A stretch of 38,624 bases of DNA from an uncultured Lachnospiraceae bacterium (GTDB taxonomy: Bacteria > Bacillota > Clostridia > Lachnospirales > Lachnospiraceae), in the NCBI GenBank assembly GCA_945913255.1, contig CAMEDC010000032.1:1-38624 (forward strand), written 5' to 3'. The notes below the pieces were generated by a model. That model made no database searches. It was given only the letters and a program-made list of their open reading frames with translations, and was not told the origin of the DNA. Each line of letters opens with the position of its first letter. Position 1 is the stretch's first letter. Made by a program: the position numbers and the translations under genes. Positions 23,406 to 32,461 of this stretch are shown here, in pieces.

Positions 23406-25184
23406 TTATCTCTTCAGGTTGGTTAATTCTTCCAGCAATGTGTCGGATACGGTAATAATTCGGCTGTTTGCCTGGAAACCACGCTGCGTGGTAATCATTT
23501 CCGTAAACTCTGCCGACAAATCCACATTACTCATCTCCAGCTGTCCGGTCGACATTTTACCGCCGTTGGCCGTCACATCCACGCCGATGCCATCAAACTC
23601 GCCGGAATTTAAGGTTGCGGAGTAAAGGTTTTCACCCTGCTTTTCCAGACCGGAGGCATTCGCAAAAGCCGCCGTCGCAATTTGCCCCAACAACTTGGTC
23701 ATACCATTGTCATAGCTTGCGTAAATCATACCATTCTGTTGGATAGAAACACCAATCATGTCACCCAGACGGCGTCCCATTCCGATGCCGTCGGCATCGC
23801 CGCTGGTTGCACCCAGTGTGGAGGTTCCCTTGTTGTCAAACATTGAAATCTCGGAAAAATCAATTTCAATGTCAGAGAAATTGCCACCCAGTTTGGACAA
23901 CTCCAGAGTTACGGTAGAGACAGTAGCCTGACCGTTGATGCCTGCAAAATAACCGGTCTTACCGTCAAATGCAACGCTTGTACCATCAAATTTGCGTCCC
24001 ACTGTTTCAAAGGAAAAAGGATCTCCCTGCTTTGCGTCTGCAGCCGGTACGGGAATGGAAGTCTGTGCCCCTGTCGCCGTGCCTGCCGTATCTGCTATTC
24101 TATTGAACAACAGCATCTGTACGGACAGTGCATCACCATCCGCTTTACCAGTGTTATCCAGCGGCTGATAAAGCAGGCTCAGGAATTCATCCGTAGAGCC
24201 CTCGTAGCCATATGCTTTTGCAATTGCATCCAGCTGTTCCTGTACGGTGGCTGTTTGCAGATTGGCTCCCTTGTCAGATAATGTATTCAGTTCTCCGTTA
24301 CCGCCAGCTTTGAAAATATCATCCAGATTAGCCAGCACGGTGCCACTGCCGTCCTTGAGTTCCTTACCGTCCCATTTATAATTAGTGGTGTCAAAACTCA
24401 CCTTACCGCTCTTTATCTGCATGCTTCCCTCTTTGCCGAACAGTGTTACGTCAACCTTGGAAATGTCAACCTCTGCTCCGGTGGAATCCAGAATCTTGGA
24501 AAGTTCCAGGCTGTACTGGTTCCGGTCATCAGACTGTCTGAATACAAATCTTGCAGTGTAGCTGTAGCCCAGCGCATCAAAGAAATTCAGATTTACCACC
24601 TTTCCGTTTGCACTGGTCACATCTGTATCATTTTTATCCAGAATTCCTGCCATATAGGCCTTTGAGGTTGCCTCAGGCGGATATGTCATATTGGCAGTAC
24701 TCATGATTCGCAGTGCAGCCACAGAATCCTGCTTGATTTTTCCTGTCGCTTCATCCACGCCCCAGCCCATCACATTGTAACCGGTACTGGTCATGGCAAG
24801 GTTTCCTCCACCGTCTACATAGAATGAACCGTCTCTTGTAAAGAGATTTTCCACACCGTTGTTGACAACAAAGAAATTGTCTCCTGTAATCATGATGTCA
24901 AAGGGATTTCCGGTGGACTGTGCAGAACCCTGTCCTTCGATATTGATATTGATAGCGCCGCTCTTTACACCAAGTCCAATCTGTCTGGCATTGACACCGC
25001 CAGTACCTGTGGTTGCATTCGGACCGCTTGCTCTCTGAGTCGTCTGGCTCATCAGTTCGCTGAAGGTAATGGAGCTCGATTTAAATGCCGTTGTGTTTAC
25101 GTTTGCAATGTTGTTACCGATAACATCCATTTTGGTCTGGTGTGTTTTCAGTCCTGCCACGCCAGAATAAAGTGATCTCATCAT
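23406..25184 (-). CDS. flgE: Flagellar hook protein FlgE
   Basis: The protein is 592 aa, much longer than the 264 aa of B. subtilis FlgE but similar to other clostridial hooks. The N-terminal rod motif MMRSLYSGVAGLKTHQTKMD continues VIGNNIANVNTTAFKSSS. The C-terminal helix ANSRIITVSDTLLEELTNLK is also present, preceded by MSNVDLSAEFTEMITTQRGF. The extra length lies in the surface-exposed middle domains (about 130-480). FlgE polymerises into the universal joint between rod and filament. The start has GGAGG 9 nt upstream. A small stem (GCTTCC/GGAAGC, 25215-25238) lies in the 78-nt gap before it. Confidence 0.96.
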   Translation of the reverse strand: MMRSLYSGVAGLKTHQTKMDVIGNNIANVNTTAFKSSSITFSELMSQTTQRASGPNATTGTGGVNARQIGLGVKSGAININIEGQGSAQSTGNPFDIMITGDNFFVVNNGVENLFTRDGSFYVDGGGNLAMTSTGYNVMGWGVDEATGKIKQDSVAALRIMSTANMTYPPEATSKAYMAGILDKNDTDVTSANGKVVNLNFFDALGYSYTARFVFRQSDDRNQYSLELSKILDSTGAEVDISKVDVTLFGKEGSMQIKSGKVSFDTTNYKWDGKELKDGSGTVLANLDDIFKAGGNGELNTLSDKGANLQTATVQEQLDAIAKAYGYEGSTDEFLSLLYQPLDNTGKADGDALSVQMLLFNRIADTAGTATGAQTSIPVPAADAKQGDPFSFETVGRKFDGTSVAFDGKTGYFAGINGQATVSTVTLELSKLGGNFSDIEIDFSEISMFDNKGTSTLGATSGDADGIGMGRRLGDMIGVSIQQNGMIYASYDNGMTKLLGQIATAAFANASGLEKQGENLYSATLNSGEFDGIGVDVTANGGKMSTGQLEMSNVDLSAEFTEMITTQRGFQANSRIITVSDTLLEELTNLKR

Positions 25185-25262
25185 AGTCTTGTTCCTCCTG
25201 TAGGAACGGAGCGTGCTTCCTTCTGTCAGTCGGGAAGCTGATAACCTCCTGTAAAGGTCCGG

Positions 25263-25664
25263 CTACATAATAACTGCTCCGTTGATATTGGTAAATACAT
25301 TTTCGTTTGTTTCTGTGCTATCCATTGCAGTGACTACCGTCTGATTCGGTACATTCACAATGAACGCCAGCTGGTCTACAATTACCAGGGAATCCTTAAT
25401 ACCCTTTTCTTCCGCTTTTGCCGCGCCTTGCTGCAATCTTTCCAGTTGGTTGCTGTCCAGCTCAATATTGCGGGCTGTCAACCTTCCCAACGCATGCTTC
25501 GAAAATTTCAGGCTCCCCGTACTGCCTGTCAGGCTTTTCTGCTGCAAGATATCCTGAAAGGAAAGACCCTCCGTGGTCTTGTGATTTTCCGTTTTCTGTG
25601 TCCCGCTTAAATACCGATCCGTCAGCTGCTCAATAGACAGATATCCGTTTTTCTGAATATTCAT
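25263..25664 (-). CDS. Flagellar operon protein, TIGR02530 family
   Basis: The protein is 133 aa. The pattern LKFSKHALGRLTARNIELDS followed by KGIKDSLVIVDQLAFIVNVP and the ending NVFTNINGAVIM is diagnostic of the TIGR02530 'flagellar operon protein' family, encoded between flgD and flgE in many Firmicutes. It has no membrane segment. The function is not known to me; a role in hook assembly is inferred from position. It starts 15 nt after flgD stops, with GGGAG 7 nt before its ATG. Confidence 0.92.
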   Translation of the reverse strand: MNIQKNGYLSIEQLTDRYLSGTQKTENHKTTEGLSFQDILQQKSLTGSTGSLKFSKHALGRLTARNIELDSNQLERLQQGAAKAEEKGIKDSLVIVDQLAFIVNVPNQTVVTAMDSTETNENVFTNINGAVIM

Positions 25665-25679
25665 CCTTAAGCTCCCGTT

Positions 25680-26411
25680 CTATACCTGATTCGTGCTGTC
25701 TGCTTCCTCCGGCTTCTCAGTCTCTTCCGTTTCCTGATTTTCTTCTGTTTCCTTACTCTTTTCTGCTTCCTCAGCCGCCTTGCGAACCTCTGCCAGCTTT
25801 TCAATATACTTGTTCAGAGTTTTTACGGTATCCTCAGCAACAAAGCCCTTTTCGTAATCGGTCATCTCGTTGTATATCTTTTCCAGCTCATCGATTTCGT
25901 CCGCATCCGTCAAATCCACTCCGCCGACTGCAGGAAGCTTATTCAACTTGACAGTGAAATCATATGCTTTGTTATATGCTGCCAGATAAGTGCTGTCCAC
26001 AACGGTATCCAAATCATCCAGTGAATAAAGCGATTCGTCAATGGACAGATACGCTTTTCCGTTTTCGAACACTACATAATCGACCTTGCCCTGTATATAC
26101 TTGGTTTCTCCCGTAGAGGTAGTTGTCTTGACATAAACTTCTTCTCCGACCAGAGAGCTTGCTCTTGCCAGATCACTGCTTGCCGCCATGTTCTGCATCT
26201 GTTCCACCTGAGAAAACTGCGCATACTGTGAAATATACTCGGTGTTGGATGTAGGCTCCAGCGGATCCTGATATTGCATTTGAGCCACAAGAAGTTGTAA
26301 AAAGGCATCTTTGTCCATACCGCTGTTATCGGTCTTGGAAGTATTTTTTAATGAGCTCTGTGAAGCGGTTTCAACGATTTTTCCATCTTCAACCGGTGCT
26401 ACCAATGCCAT
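25680..26411 (-). CDS. flgD: Hook-capping scaffold protein FlgD with extra C-terminal helical domain
   Basis: The protein is 243 aa. Residues 30-90 are the conserved FlgD N-domain (MDKDAFLQLLVAQMQYQDPL, then EYISQYAQFSQVEQM). Residues 90-145 look like a shortened SH3-like beta part (VGEEVYVKTTT, GKVDYVVFENGKAYLSID). Residues about 147-213 do not resemble ordinary FlgD. They match the all-helical module found in many clostridial surface proteins (pattern LPAV...LTDADEIDELEKIYNEMTDYEKGFV). A very acidic tail (214-243, Glu/Thr-rich) follows. FlgD caps the growing hook and needs only the N-domain for export. Secretion places the added module outside the cell. Confidence 0.93.
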   Translation of the reverse strand: MALVAPVEDGKIVETASQSSLKNTSKTDNSGMDKDAFLQLLVAQMQYQDPLEPTSNTEYISQYAQFSQVEQMQNMAASSDLARASSLVGEEVYVKTTTSTGETKYIQGKVDYVVFENGKAYLSIDESLYSLDDLDTVVDSTYLAAYNKAYDFTVKLNKLPAVGGVDLTDADEIDELEKIYNEMTDYEKGFVAEDTVKTLNKYIEKLAEVRKAAEEAEKSKETEENQETEETEKPEEADSTNQV

Positions 26412-26437
26412 TCTCTTTCGTCTCCTCCTTTCTTTAT

Positions 26438-27796
26438 TTATACGGTGTAATCCACCGTGTTTCCGTCTGCAGCCATCATTTCCGCTGCAAGTGCATCCTC
26501 CTGTTCCATCTCTTCCGGAACAGATACATCGCTTAGATTAATTCTTCTGATTCTGTTTCTTTTTGTGGGTTCCTGATTTTGGTTATTTCCGCGTCCCTGA
26601 TCCAGATTTCTTTCAAATTCATGGGTCTGTACGGTGACCTCAATGGCATTCACCTTGATTCCCTGTTCTTCAAAGTTCTGTTGCAGTTGAACCATCTGGC
26701 TTTCCAGTGCCGATTTTACGGCTTCATTCTGAGTGATGAAGTTTGCCGTAACCACGCCACCCTTACTTGCCACATGAATCTGCAGGGCTCCTAGGTTCTG
26801 AGGATGAAGCTGCATCTCCAGATTGGACATATCAGATTTCACCTGAACTTTCATGTAGTCCATAATCTGCCGCATAATATCCTGCGTATCGGGACTCCAA
26901 GCCGAAGTATTCTGTACTTCCTGACCGTTCTGCGGCTGAAACTGTTCTGTTTTCAGATTTTGCAGAAACAGATTGGATGTTTCTCCCTTATCTGAGGAAG
27001 GTTGCTGTCTCTCTTCGGAACCACTTTCGCTGCCGGTTTCGGTTTTTTTACTTTCCTCTTCACCCGCTACCGTCTTCTCGGTTACAGGTTGCATCTCATC
27101 AGTCTTCTCAACCGCTTTTTCCGAATCACTCCGAACATCTTCCGCACGGATTTCCGGCATTGTCTCTTCTCCGGTCATTAAATTATCCGGCTGCTCCCAC
27201 ATCTTCTCAAGCAATCCTGCAATCTGATCCTCATCCAGATTCAGTTCCCTGCCGGCTTCCTGCACCAAGCTTTGCAACTGCCCCATCAAATCACGGTAGC
27301 TGTCATAAAGCGCTTCATTGGTTACCAGCGCATAGGTATCTTCGGCACCGCTGACTTTCAAAAGCAGTTCTCCCAGTTTTCCGGGATTCAGTACATCCAG
27401 GCTCCCCATATCAAGTTCTTCCATGGCAGTCTGTACTTCCTCCGAATTCATTCCAAAAGCATCTGCAATCTTTTCCGTCAGTTCCGTTGCTGCTGTTTGC
27501 AGCACCATCATCGCCTCTTCCGGTTTGATCCCGCTCATTTCCTCCGGGCTTTCCTCAATTTCCTCCGGTTTTGCGGTGCGGAGTCTGTGCTCCTCCTTTG
27601 CTTTCAGAGATTCCCCCGGCGTCTTTCTTATCACAGTCTGTGCCTCATTTGCCGGCTCTCCGAAATTTTCCCTGCCGGATTGATTGTCCCATACTTTGCG
27701 GAAACCGTTCCGGGACAAATCTTTTGTGCTTACATTCCGGGAAGCTGCCATGCTGCCGAGCGTCAGGCCCACATCTTTTACGGATGTTCCTGTCAT
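26438..27796 (-). CDS. fliK: Hook-length control protein FliK
   Basis: The protein is 452 aa. The N-terminal two thirds is low-complexity, acidic and Gln-rich, as expected of a molecular ruler. The C-terminal flg_hook domain (about 320-400) shows LEMQLHPQNLGALQIHVASK and VVTANFITQNEAVKSALESQ followed by VQLQQNFEEQGIKVNAIEVT. FliK is exported during hook growth and triggers FlhB switching. The N-terminal 50 residues are Ser/Asn-rich and unremarkable. The start has GGAGG 6 nt upstream. It ends 26 nt before flgD. Confidence 0.93.
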   Translation of the reverse strand: MTGTSVKDVGLTLGSMAASRNVSTKDLSRNGFRKVWDNQSGRENFGEPANEAQTVIRKTPGESLKAKEEHRLRTAKPEEIEESPEEMSGIKPEEAMMVLQTAATELTEKIADAFGMNSEEVQTAMEELDMGSLDVLNPGKLGELLLKVSGAEDTYALVTNEALYDSYRDLMGQLQSLVQEAGRELNLDEDQIAGLLEKMWEQPDNLMTGEETMPEIRAEDVRSDSEKAVEKTDEMQPVTEKTVAGEEESKKTETGSESGSEERQQPSSDKGETSNLFLQNLKTEQFQPQNGQEVQNTSAWSPDTQDIMRQIMDYMKVQVKSDMSNLEMQLHPQNLGALQIHVASKGGVVTANFITQNEAVKSALESQMVQLQQNFEEQGIKVNAIEVTVQTHEFERNLDQGRGNNQNQEPTKRNRIRRINLSDVSVPEEMEQEDALAAEMMAADGNTVDYTV

Positions 27797-27854
27797 TTCT
27801 ATCCTCCTTTCTAAAATTCTCTACAAAATTTTATCGGCTTTATCCGTAGAAAAC

Positions 27855-28727
27855 TTAAGAGTCGGGATTCATAATTTTGGTCAGTTTACCTGCTATCGTG
27901 GAATCCATGGCAGCCAAAATATTTCCGCGATCCTCAGCATTCATGGTTTTCAGTATTCTCGCAACCAGATTCAGGTCATCTGTCATCGTTTCAAAAATAG
28001 CTGCCGCGGCCTTGGGTTTCATCTCAGAATAGGCCTGTGCATAGTCTTTGATCTGCTGGCTTTCTTCCAGCTGAATTACAACCTGCTTGTACAGATATTC
28101 CGCTGTAGCAGGATCCATCTCTTCATACCATTTTCGGTATTCCTCCGCTCCGGGTCCTTTCTCCGAATAAATCACCTCATCATAGAATTCCTTTTGAATT
28201 CGCTGAAATTCAACCTGCCTGTCCTCAAATTGCTGCAAGCGCTCATTTTCCGCCTTTAAAGTCTCAATTTGTTCATCCTTTGCATTGGAAGCAGTCTGTA
28301 CACGCTCCAGTTCCAGTTCCAGCTGCCTGATATAGTCTACAGCATCCTGCAGGCTGGAATAGCCGCCGTAGCTCTCCGGATCTGTGGTTTCCGTCAGAGA
28401 ATTTCCGGGCAGAATTTTATTCACCACAGGCACATCTTTCAAGATGGGAGTCAGCACTGAACTGCCGAAGCCGCCGATATCCAGCTTTACAATGACACAG
28501 ATTACCGCAATCCACAAAACAATAATCAGTACCGTCGCTCCAAACGTCACCAATCCGTTGCTTTCTTCTTCACCCAACGCTTCTTCCTGTCTGGCGATCT
28601 CCTTTGCGCGACGTTTTGCTTCTTTCTTCTGTTCTTTTTGATCCTTTTTCAGCTTTTTCTTTTCTTCCTGGATTTTTTTCTTTTCTATTTCTGGCTCAAT
28701 CGTTGCCGGAGCCTGTTCTCTTGCCAT
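27855..28727 (-). CDS. MotE/YlxF-like protein with MgtE N-domain-like C-terminus
   Basis: The protein is 290 aa. A long Lys/Glu-rich cytoplasmic N-terminus (1-55) precedes one membrane segment (about 62-82, LVTFGATVLIIVLWIAVICV). A coiled coil follows (about 125-175). The C-terminal helical domain (about 190-290) shows EMDPATAEYLYKQVVIQL and MKPKAAAAIFETMTDDLNLV, then RILKTMNAEDRGNILAAMDS, the MgtE intracellular-N-like repeats of MotE/YlxF. In alpha-proteobacteria MotE is a MotC chaperone; in Firmicutes the gene between fliJ and fliK is of unclear function. ATG at 28725-28727 has GAGG 6 nt upstream. An in-frame GTG four codons earlier is less likely. Confidence 0.88.
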   Translation of the reverse strand: MAREQAPATIEPEIEKKKIQEEKKKLKKDQKEQKKEAKRRAKEIARQEEALGEEESNGLVTFGATVLIIVLWIAVICVIVKLDIGGFGSSVLTPILKDVPVVNKILPGNSLTETTDPESYGGYSSLQDAVDYIRQLELELERVQTASNAKDEQIETLKAENERLQQFEDRQVEFQRIQKEFYDEVIYSEKGPGAEEYRKWYEEMDPATAEYLYKQVVIQLEESQQIKDYAQAYSEMKPKAAAAIFETMTDDLNLVARILKTMNAEDRGNILAAMDSTIAGKLTKIMNPDS

Positions 28728-28745
28728 ATTTTTCCTCACTTTTCA

Positions 28746-29225
28746 TCAATTCTGTGCAGACACACTGTTTTTTCCGTCAATTTTTCTGCGTTCCCCGTAT
28801 TTATAGCTGGTGAGTTCATCTACTTCCTTGCTCTCCTGCCTTTTTTCATCTTCCAGGAACTGTTCAAACGCTTTTTCCTTCAACGTTTCATGGGTCTTTC
28901 TCTCTGTCATAACCTCTGTCAGCTTCACCCTCGCCGTCTCCAGATTCTTCTCTGCCGTTCTCACTTTATCCCGCTGTCCGGCAATAAAAGAATCCATACA
29001 GAGAATTGCTGTTTTATTTTCTTCTATGTCACGCAGATTTAGATTTCCGGCAAGAAGTCTTTCCGCCTCTTTCTCATAGCCTGCTTTTCTGTCAAGCAAC
29101 TGCTGCAGCTTCTCCTCTTCCGCGTCCAGCACTGCCCGTGCCGCAGAAAATTCCTGCTTTGCCTGCGTTTCCATTTTTAATTTGATATTCAGTATACTTT
29201 GCATGGAATATCGGAATCTGGCCAT
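28746..29225 (-). CDS. fliJ: Flagellar export chaperone FliJ
   Basis: The protein is 159 aa, almost wholly coiled coil, with no membrane segment. The N-terminus RFRYSMQSILNIKLKMETQA is the family pattern, and the charged heptads continue to about residue 130. FliJ is the central stalk that inserts into the FliI hexamer, like the gamma subunit of F1-ATPase, and escorts chaperones. It starts 14 nt after the fliI stop and is followed by the MotE-like gene. GAGG lies 9 nt before the ATG. Confidence 0.93.
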   Translation of the reverse strand: MARFRYSMQSILNIKLKMETQAKQEFSAARAVLDAEEEKLQQLLDRKAGYEKEAERLLAGNLNLRDIEENKTAILCMDSFIAGQRDKVRTAEKNLETARVKLTEVMTERKTHETLKEKAFEQFLEDEKRQESKEVDELTSYKYGERRKIDGKNSVSAQN

Positions 29226-29239
29226 GCGTTCTCACCTCG

Positions 29240-30559
29240 TCAGTCTGCAAACAGGGCTTTGAGCATCTGTACGCTCGTCTCAAAATCAAACTTTTCCTCC
29301 ACATCCTGGCACAGGAAGGCATTCACTGCATCAATCTTGCTGATTGCATAATCAATCGACGGATTACTGCCGCTTTTATAGGCTCCGATATTGATCAGGT
29401 CCTCCGCCTCATTATAGGTTGCCAGAACCGTTTTCAGTTTTCCTGCCATCTGTTTGTGTTCTCTGTCCGCAATCTGGCTCATACATCGGGATATGCTCTG
29501 CAAAACGTCAATTGCCGGATAATGATTCTTATGACCCAGTTTTCTGTCCAGCATAATATGCCCATCCAGAATACTTCTGGCAGTATCCGTTATCGGCTCA
29601 TTGAAATCATCGCCATCCACAAGCACCGTGTAAAGCCCCGTGATCGAACCCTTAGCCGCACAGCCTGCCCGTTCCAAAAGCTTGGGCATCTCCGAATAAA
29701 CACTGGGCGGATAGCCGCGGCTCACAGGCGGCTCTCCGCTGGCAAGACCGATTTCCCTCTGTGCCATGGAAAAACGGGTCAGGGAGTCCATCATCAGAAG
29801 GACATCTTTTCCCTGATCTCTGAAGTACTCCGCAATCGCAGTTGCTGTTTTCGCCGCCTTATTTCTCTCAAGCGCCGGCCTGTCCGATGTGGCAACCACC
29901 ACGACGGATCTCCTCATTCCTTCCTCTCCCAAATCACGCTCTATGAATTCACGGACTTCACGTCCGCGCTCTCCTATCAGTGCAATCACATTGATGTCTG
30001 CCTTCGTGTTTCTGGCAAACATGCCCATCAAAGTGGATTTTCCCACGCCGGAACCGGCAAAGATACCGATACGTTGTCCTTTTCCAACTGTAATCAGACC
30101 ATCCACGGCTTTTACCCCGAGCGGAAGTACCGTATCAATGATTTTTCTCGTCATGGGATCTGGAGCCGATGCTTCCACCGGATAAGGCACGCCTTCAATC
30201 TGTTCTCCATCCAGCGGCCTTCCCAGGCCGTCCAGTGTTTTCCCCAAAAGTCCATTTCCCACTGTAACTCTCAAAGGATGTCCGGTATTTTCCACCATGC
30301 ATCCCAACCCGATCCCATCCACAGCATCATATGGCATTAAGAGCGTCTTCCTGTCCCTAAAGCCTACCACTTCTGCCATTACCGGTGCAGTCTTTTCTTC
30401 CGCCCCGGGAATAATCCGGCAGAGATCACCCAGCTTTGCATCCGGTCCGGCCGATTCAATCGTCAGCCCCACTACGTTTACCACTTTTCCCAGCTTACGA
30501 AAAAAAGTCTGCTTCGAGACTTTTTTGTATTTATCCAAATCCACAGAAAGCATCTGCAA
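29240..30559 (-). CDS. fliI: Flagellar export ATPase FliI
   Basis: The protein is 439 aa, the family length. The Walker A box AGSGVGKST is at about 168-176. The catalytic region IALIGERGREVREFI, Walker B VLLMMDSLTRFSMAQREI and GEPPVSRGYPPSVYSEMPKL are intact. It energises export with FliH and FliJ. Start choice is open. TTG at 30557-30559 has GGAGG 8 nt upstream, while ATG at 30551-30553 has it 14 nt upstream. I keep TTG, which matters by only two residues. The ribosome site lies inside the end of fliH, so translation is coupled. Confidence 0.96.
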   Translation of the reverse strand: MQMLSVDLDKYKKVSKQTFFRKLGKVVNVVGLTIESAGPDAKLGDLCRIIPGAEEKTAPVMAEVVGFRDRKTLLMPYDAVDGIGLGCMVENTGHPLRVTVGNGLLGKTLDGLGRPLDGEQIEGVPYPVEASAPDPMTRKIIDTVLPLGVKAVDGLITVGKGQRIGIFAGSGVGKSTLMGMFARNTKADINVIALIGERGREVREFIERDLGEEGMRRSVVVVATSDRPALERNKAAKTATAIAEYFRDQGKDVLLMMDSLTRFSMAQREIGLASGEPPVSRGYPPSVYSEMPKLLERAGCAAKGSITGLYTVLVDGDDFNEPITDTARSILDGHIMLDRKLGHKNHYPAIDVLQSISRCMSQIADREHKQMAGKLKTVLATYNEAEDLINIGAYKSGSNPSIDYAISKIDAVNAFLCQDVEEKFDFETSVQMLKALFAD

Positions 30560-30562
30560 GAT

Positions 30563-31420
30563 TTATTCCTCCTTCGACCATGCAAGCAGCATCAGCTTCT
30601 GCTTCAATTCCGCCAGTTGTGTTCCGAGACCGCAGTCAAAGATACCACCATCTGTCTCAATGATGCACTCGTTTTTCGCAAGTGTCAGATCCTCCACTAT
30701 GTCCACTGTACTGTTTCCGGCCACTGCACTTGTAAGAAGCTGTTTTCTCTGCATACTGACATAAGAATAATCCTCACGGGATACATGAATGATAAATTCC
30801 TGTCCTCCTTCTGCCTTTCGGAGTGTTGTGGAAATCAAATGTGTCAGTATCTCTCTGTAAGAACCGAGTTCCACACGAAAAATATGCTCATAAACAGATG
30901 TAATGACATCCACCAGCTGTGGTTCCATCGCCTGAAGCTGTTCTTCGACAGCAGTCTCCAGCTGTTTCTCTTTTTGGGCATACTCCCGCCTGATTTCCTC
31001 TGTCTCCGCTTCCGCCTCCAGATGGCCTTCCCGATACCCCTGCTGCTTTGCTTCACTGATTATTCTATTCTTTTCCACTTCCGCTTCTGTCCGGGCGTCC
31101 TTCAGCATCTGCATCACCTGCGTCTGTGCTTCCGCCACCATGTTTGCAGCCTCTGCTTTTGCCTGCTCCAATATCTGTGCTGCATCCTCATTTGCCTTGA
31201 TGATATTCCCACCGGAAGCAGCATCATCGTTTTCATCTGTAAGAAGTCCCTGCACCTCTTCCGCATTCAATCCTGCAACAAAGCCTTCGTCTGCCGACTG
31301 CTTCATTTTCTCCGCAAGTTCATCCATACGTTTCTGCATCAGGATATTTGTGTCAATCACCCGCTTGTCTTCCGGGTCAACGAAAGTATACATCTGCTTA
31401 ATCACCAGATTCCTAGACAA
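30563..31420 (-). CDS. fliH: Flagellar export ATPase regulator FliH
   Basis: The protein is about 285 aa. A long helical, Ala/Glu/Gln-rich middle (about 70-165, AAQILEQAKAEAANMVAEAQ and following) leads to a conserved C-terminal domain (FIIHVSREDYSYVSMQ, NECIIETDGGIFDCGLGTQL), as in FliH and V-ATPase E subunits. FliH dimers hold FliI at the C-ring. The start is uncertain. TTG at 31418-31420 has GGAGG 11 nt upstream; GTG at 31432 touches the GGAG and is unlikely; GTG 15 nt further in is another candidate. With TTG the gene overlaps fliG by 8 nt. Confidence 0.9.
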   Translation of the reverse strand: MSRNLVIKQMYTFVDPEDKRVIDTNILMQKRMDELAEKMKQSADEGFVAGLNAEEVQGLLTDENDDAASGGNIIKANEDAAQILEQAKAEAANMVAEAQTQVMQMLKDARTEAEVEKNRIISEAKQQGYREGHLEAEAETEEIRREYAQKEKQLETAVEEQLQAMEPQLVDVITSVYEHIFRVELGSYREILTHLISTTLRKAEGGQEFIIHVSREDYSYVSMQRKQLLTSAVAGNSTVDIVEDLTLAKNECIIETDGGIFDCGLGTQLAELKQKLMLLAWSKEE

Positions 31421-32435
31421 CGATCTCGTCACCTCCGCCTCTGGAGATTATAATTTCTCCGGAATCTTCCAGCTTTCTGATAATATTTACAATCTTCTGC
31501 TGTGCTTCTTCCACATCCTTCATTCGAACAGGACCCATAAATTCCATATCTTCCTGAATCATAACAGCCAGACGTTTGGACAGATTGTTAAAGATGGCTG
31601 TCTTAACCTGTTCATTTGCAGATTTCAGAGCAATACCCAAATCGTTGTTGTCCACATCACGCAGCACACGCTGAATTGCCTTGTCGTCCAACAGCAGAAT
31701 ATCCTCGAATACGAACATCTTTTTTCTGATTTCGTCTGCCAGTTCCGGTTCCTCGATTTCCAGAGTTTCCATAATGTGACGCTCTGTTCCTCTGTCCACA
31801 GTATTCAGAATCTCTACTACCGCATCCACGCCGCCGATAATTGTATAGTCCTGATTTACAAGGCTTGCCAGTTTGGACTCCAATACTTTTTCCACCTCTT
31901 TAATGACATCCGGGCTGGTACGATCCATAACTGCAATACGTCTCGCCACATCCGCCTGTCTTTCGGGAGGAAGTGCAGAAATAATCATGGCCGCCTGTCC
32001 GGGCGACAGATAGGACAGAATCAATGCTATGGTCTGAGGATGCTCGTCCTGAATAAAGTTGATAAGCTGGGAAGCATCCGTTTTCCGCACAAACTCGAAA
32101 GGCTTTACCTGCAGAGATGCCGTCAGTTTTCCGATTACATCCATTGCCTTTTCGTTGCCCAGCGCCTTTTCCAGCAAATCCTTTGCATAGGTGATACCGC
32201 CCTCCGCAATGTATTGCTGTGCAAGGCACAATTCATAAAACTCGTTTATGACATCCTCTTTGACCTGGGGTGTCACACTTCTTGTATTGGCAATCTCCAG
32301 AGTCAGTTCCTCAATTTCTTCTTCTTTCAGATGCTTAAAGATTCCCGCGGATCGCTCCGGTCCCAGCGCAATGAGAAGAATTGCTGTTTTCTGCAATCCT
32401 TTCAGTCCGTCCTCTTTTCCACCCATTCTAGGCAT
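31413..32435 (-). CDS. fliG: Flagellar motor switch protein FliG
   Basis: The protein is 340 aa. The N-domain LKGLQKTAILLIALGPERSA binds FliF. The middle domain has the FliM-contact motif EHPQTIALILSYLSPGQAAM. The C-terminal torque domain shows MFVFEDILLLDDKAIQRVLR and the charged residues that face MotA (RDVDNNDLGIALKSAN). ATG at 32433-32435 is chosen (GGGAG 10 nt upstream); a TTG twelve codons earlier in the same frame has no support. It begins 26 nt after fliF ends. Confidence 0.97.
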   Translation of the reverse strand: MPRMGGKEDGLKGLQKTAILLIALGPERSAGIFKHLKEEEIEELTLEIANTRSVTPQVKEDVINEFYELCLAQQYIAEGGITYAKDLLEKALGNEKAMDVIGKLTASLQVKPFEFVRKTDASQLINFIQDEHPQTIALILSYLSPGQAAMIISALPPERQADVARRIAVMDRTSPDVIKEVEKVLESKLASLVNQDYTIIGGVDAVVEILNTVDRGTERHIMETLEIEEPELADEIRKKMFVFEDILLLDDKAIQRVLRDVDNNDLGIALKSANEQVKTAIFNNLSKRLAVMIQEDMEFMGPVRMKDVEEAQQKIVNIIRKLEDSGEIIISRGGGDEIVV

Positions 32436-32461
32436 ACTGTCTACTCTCCCTTTTCCCCGTT

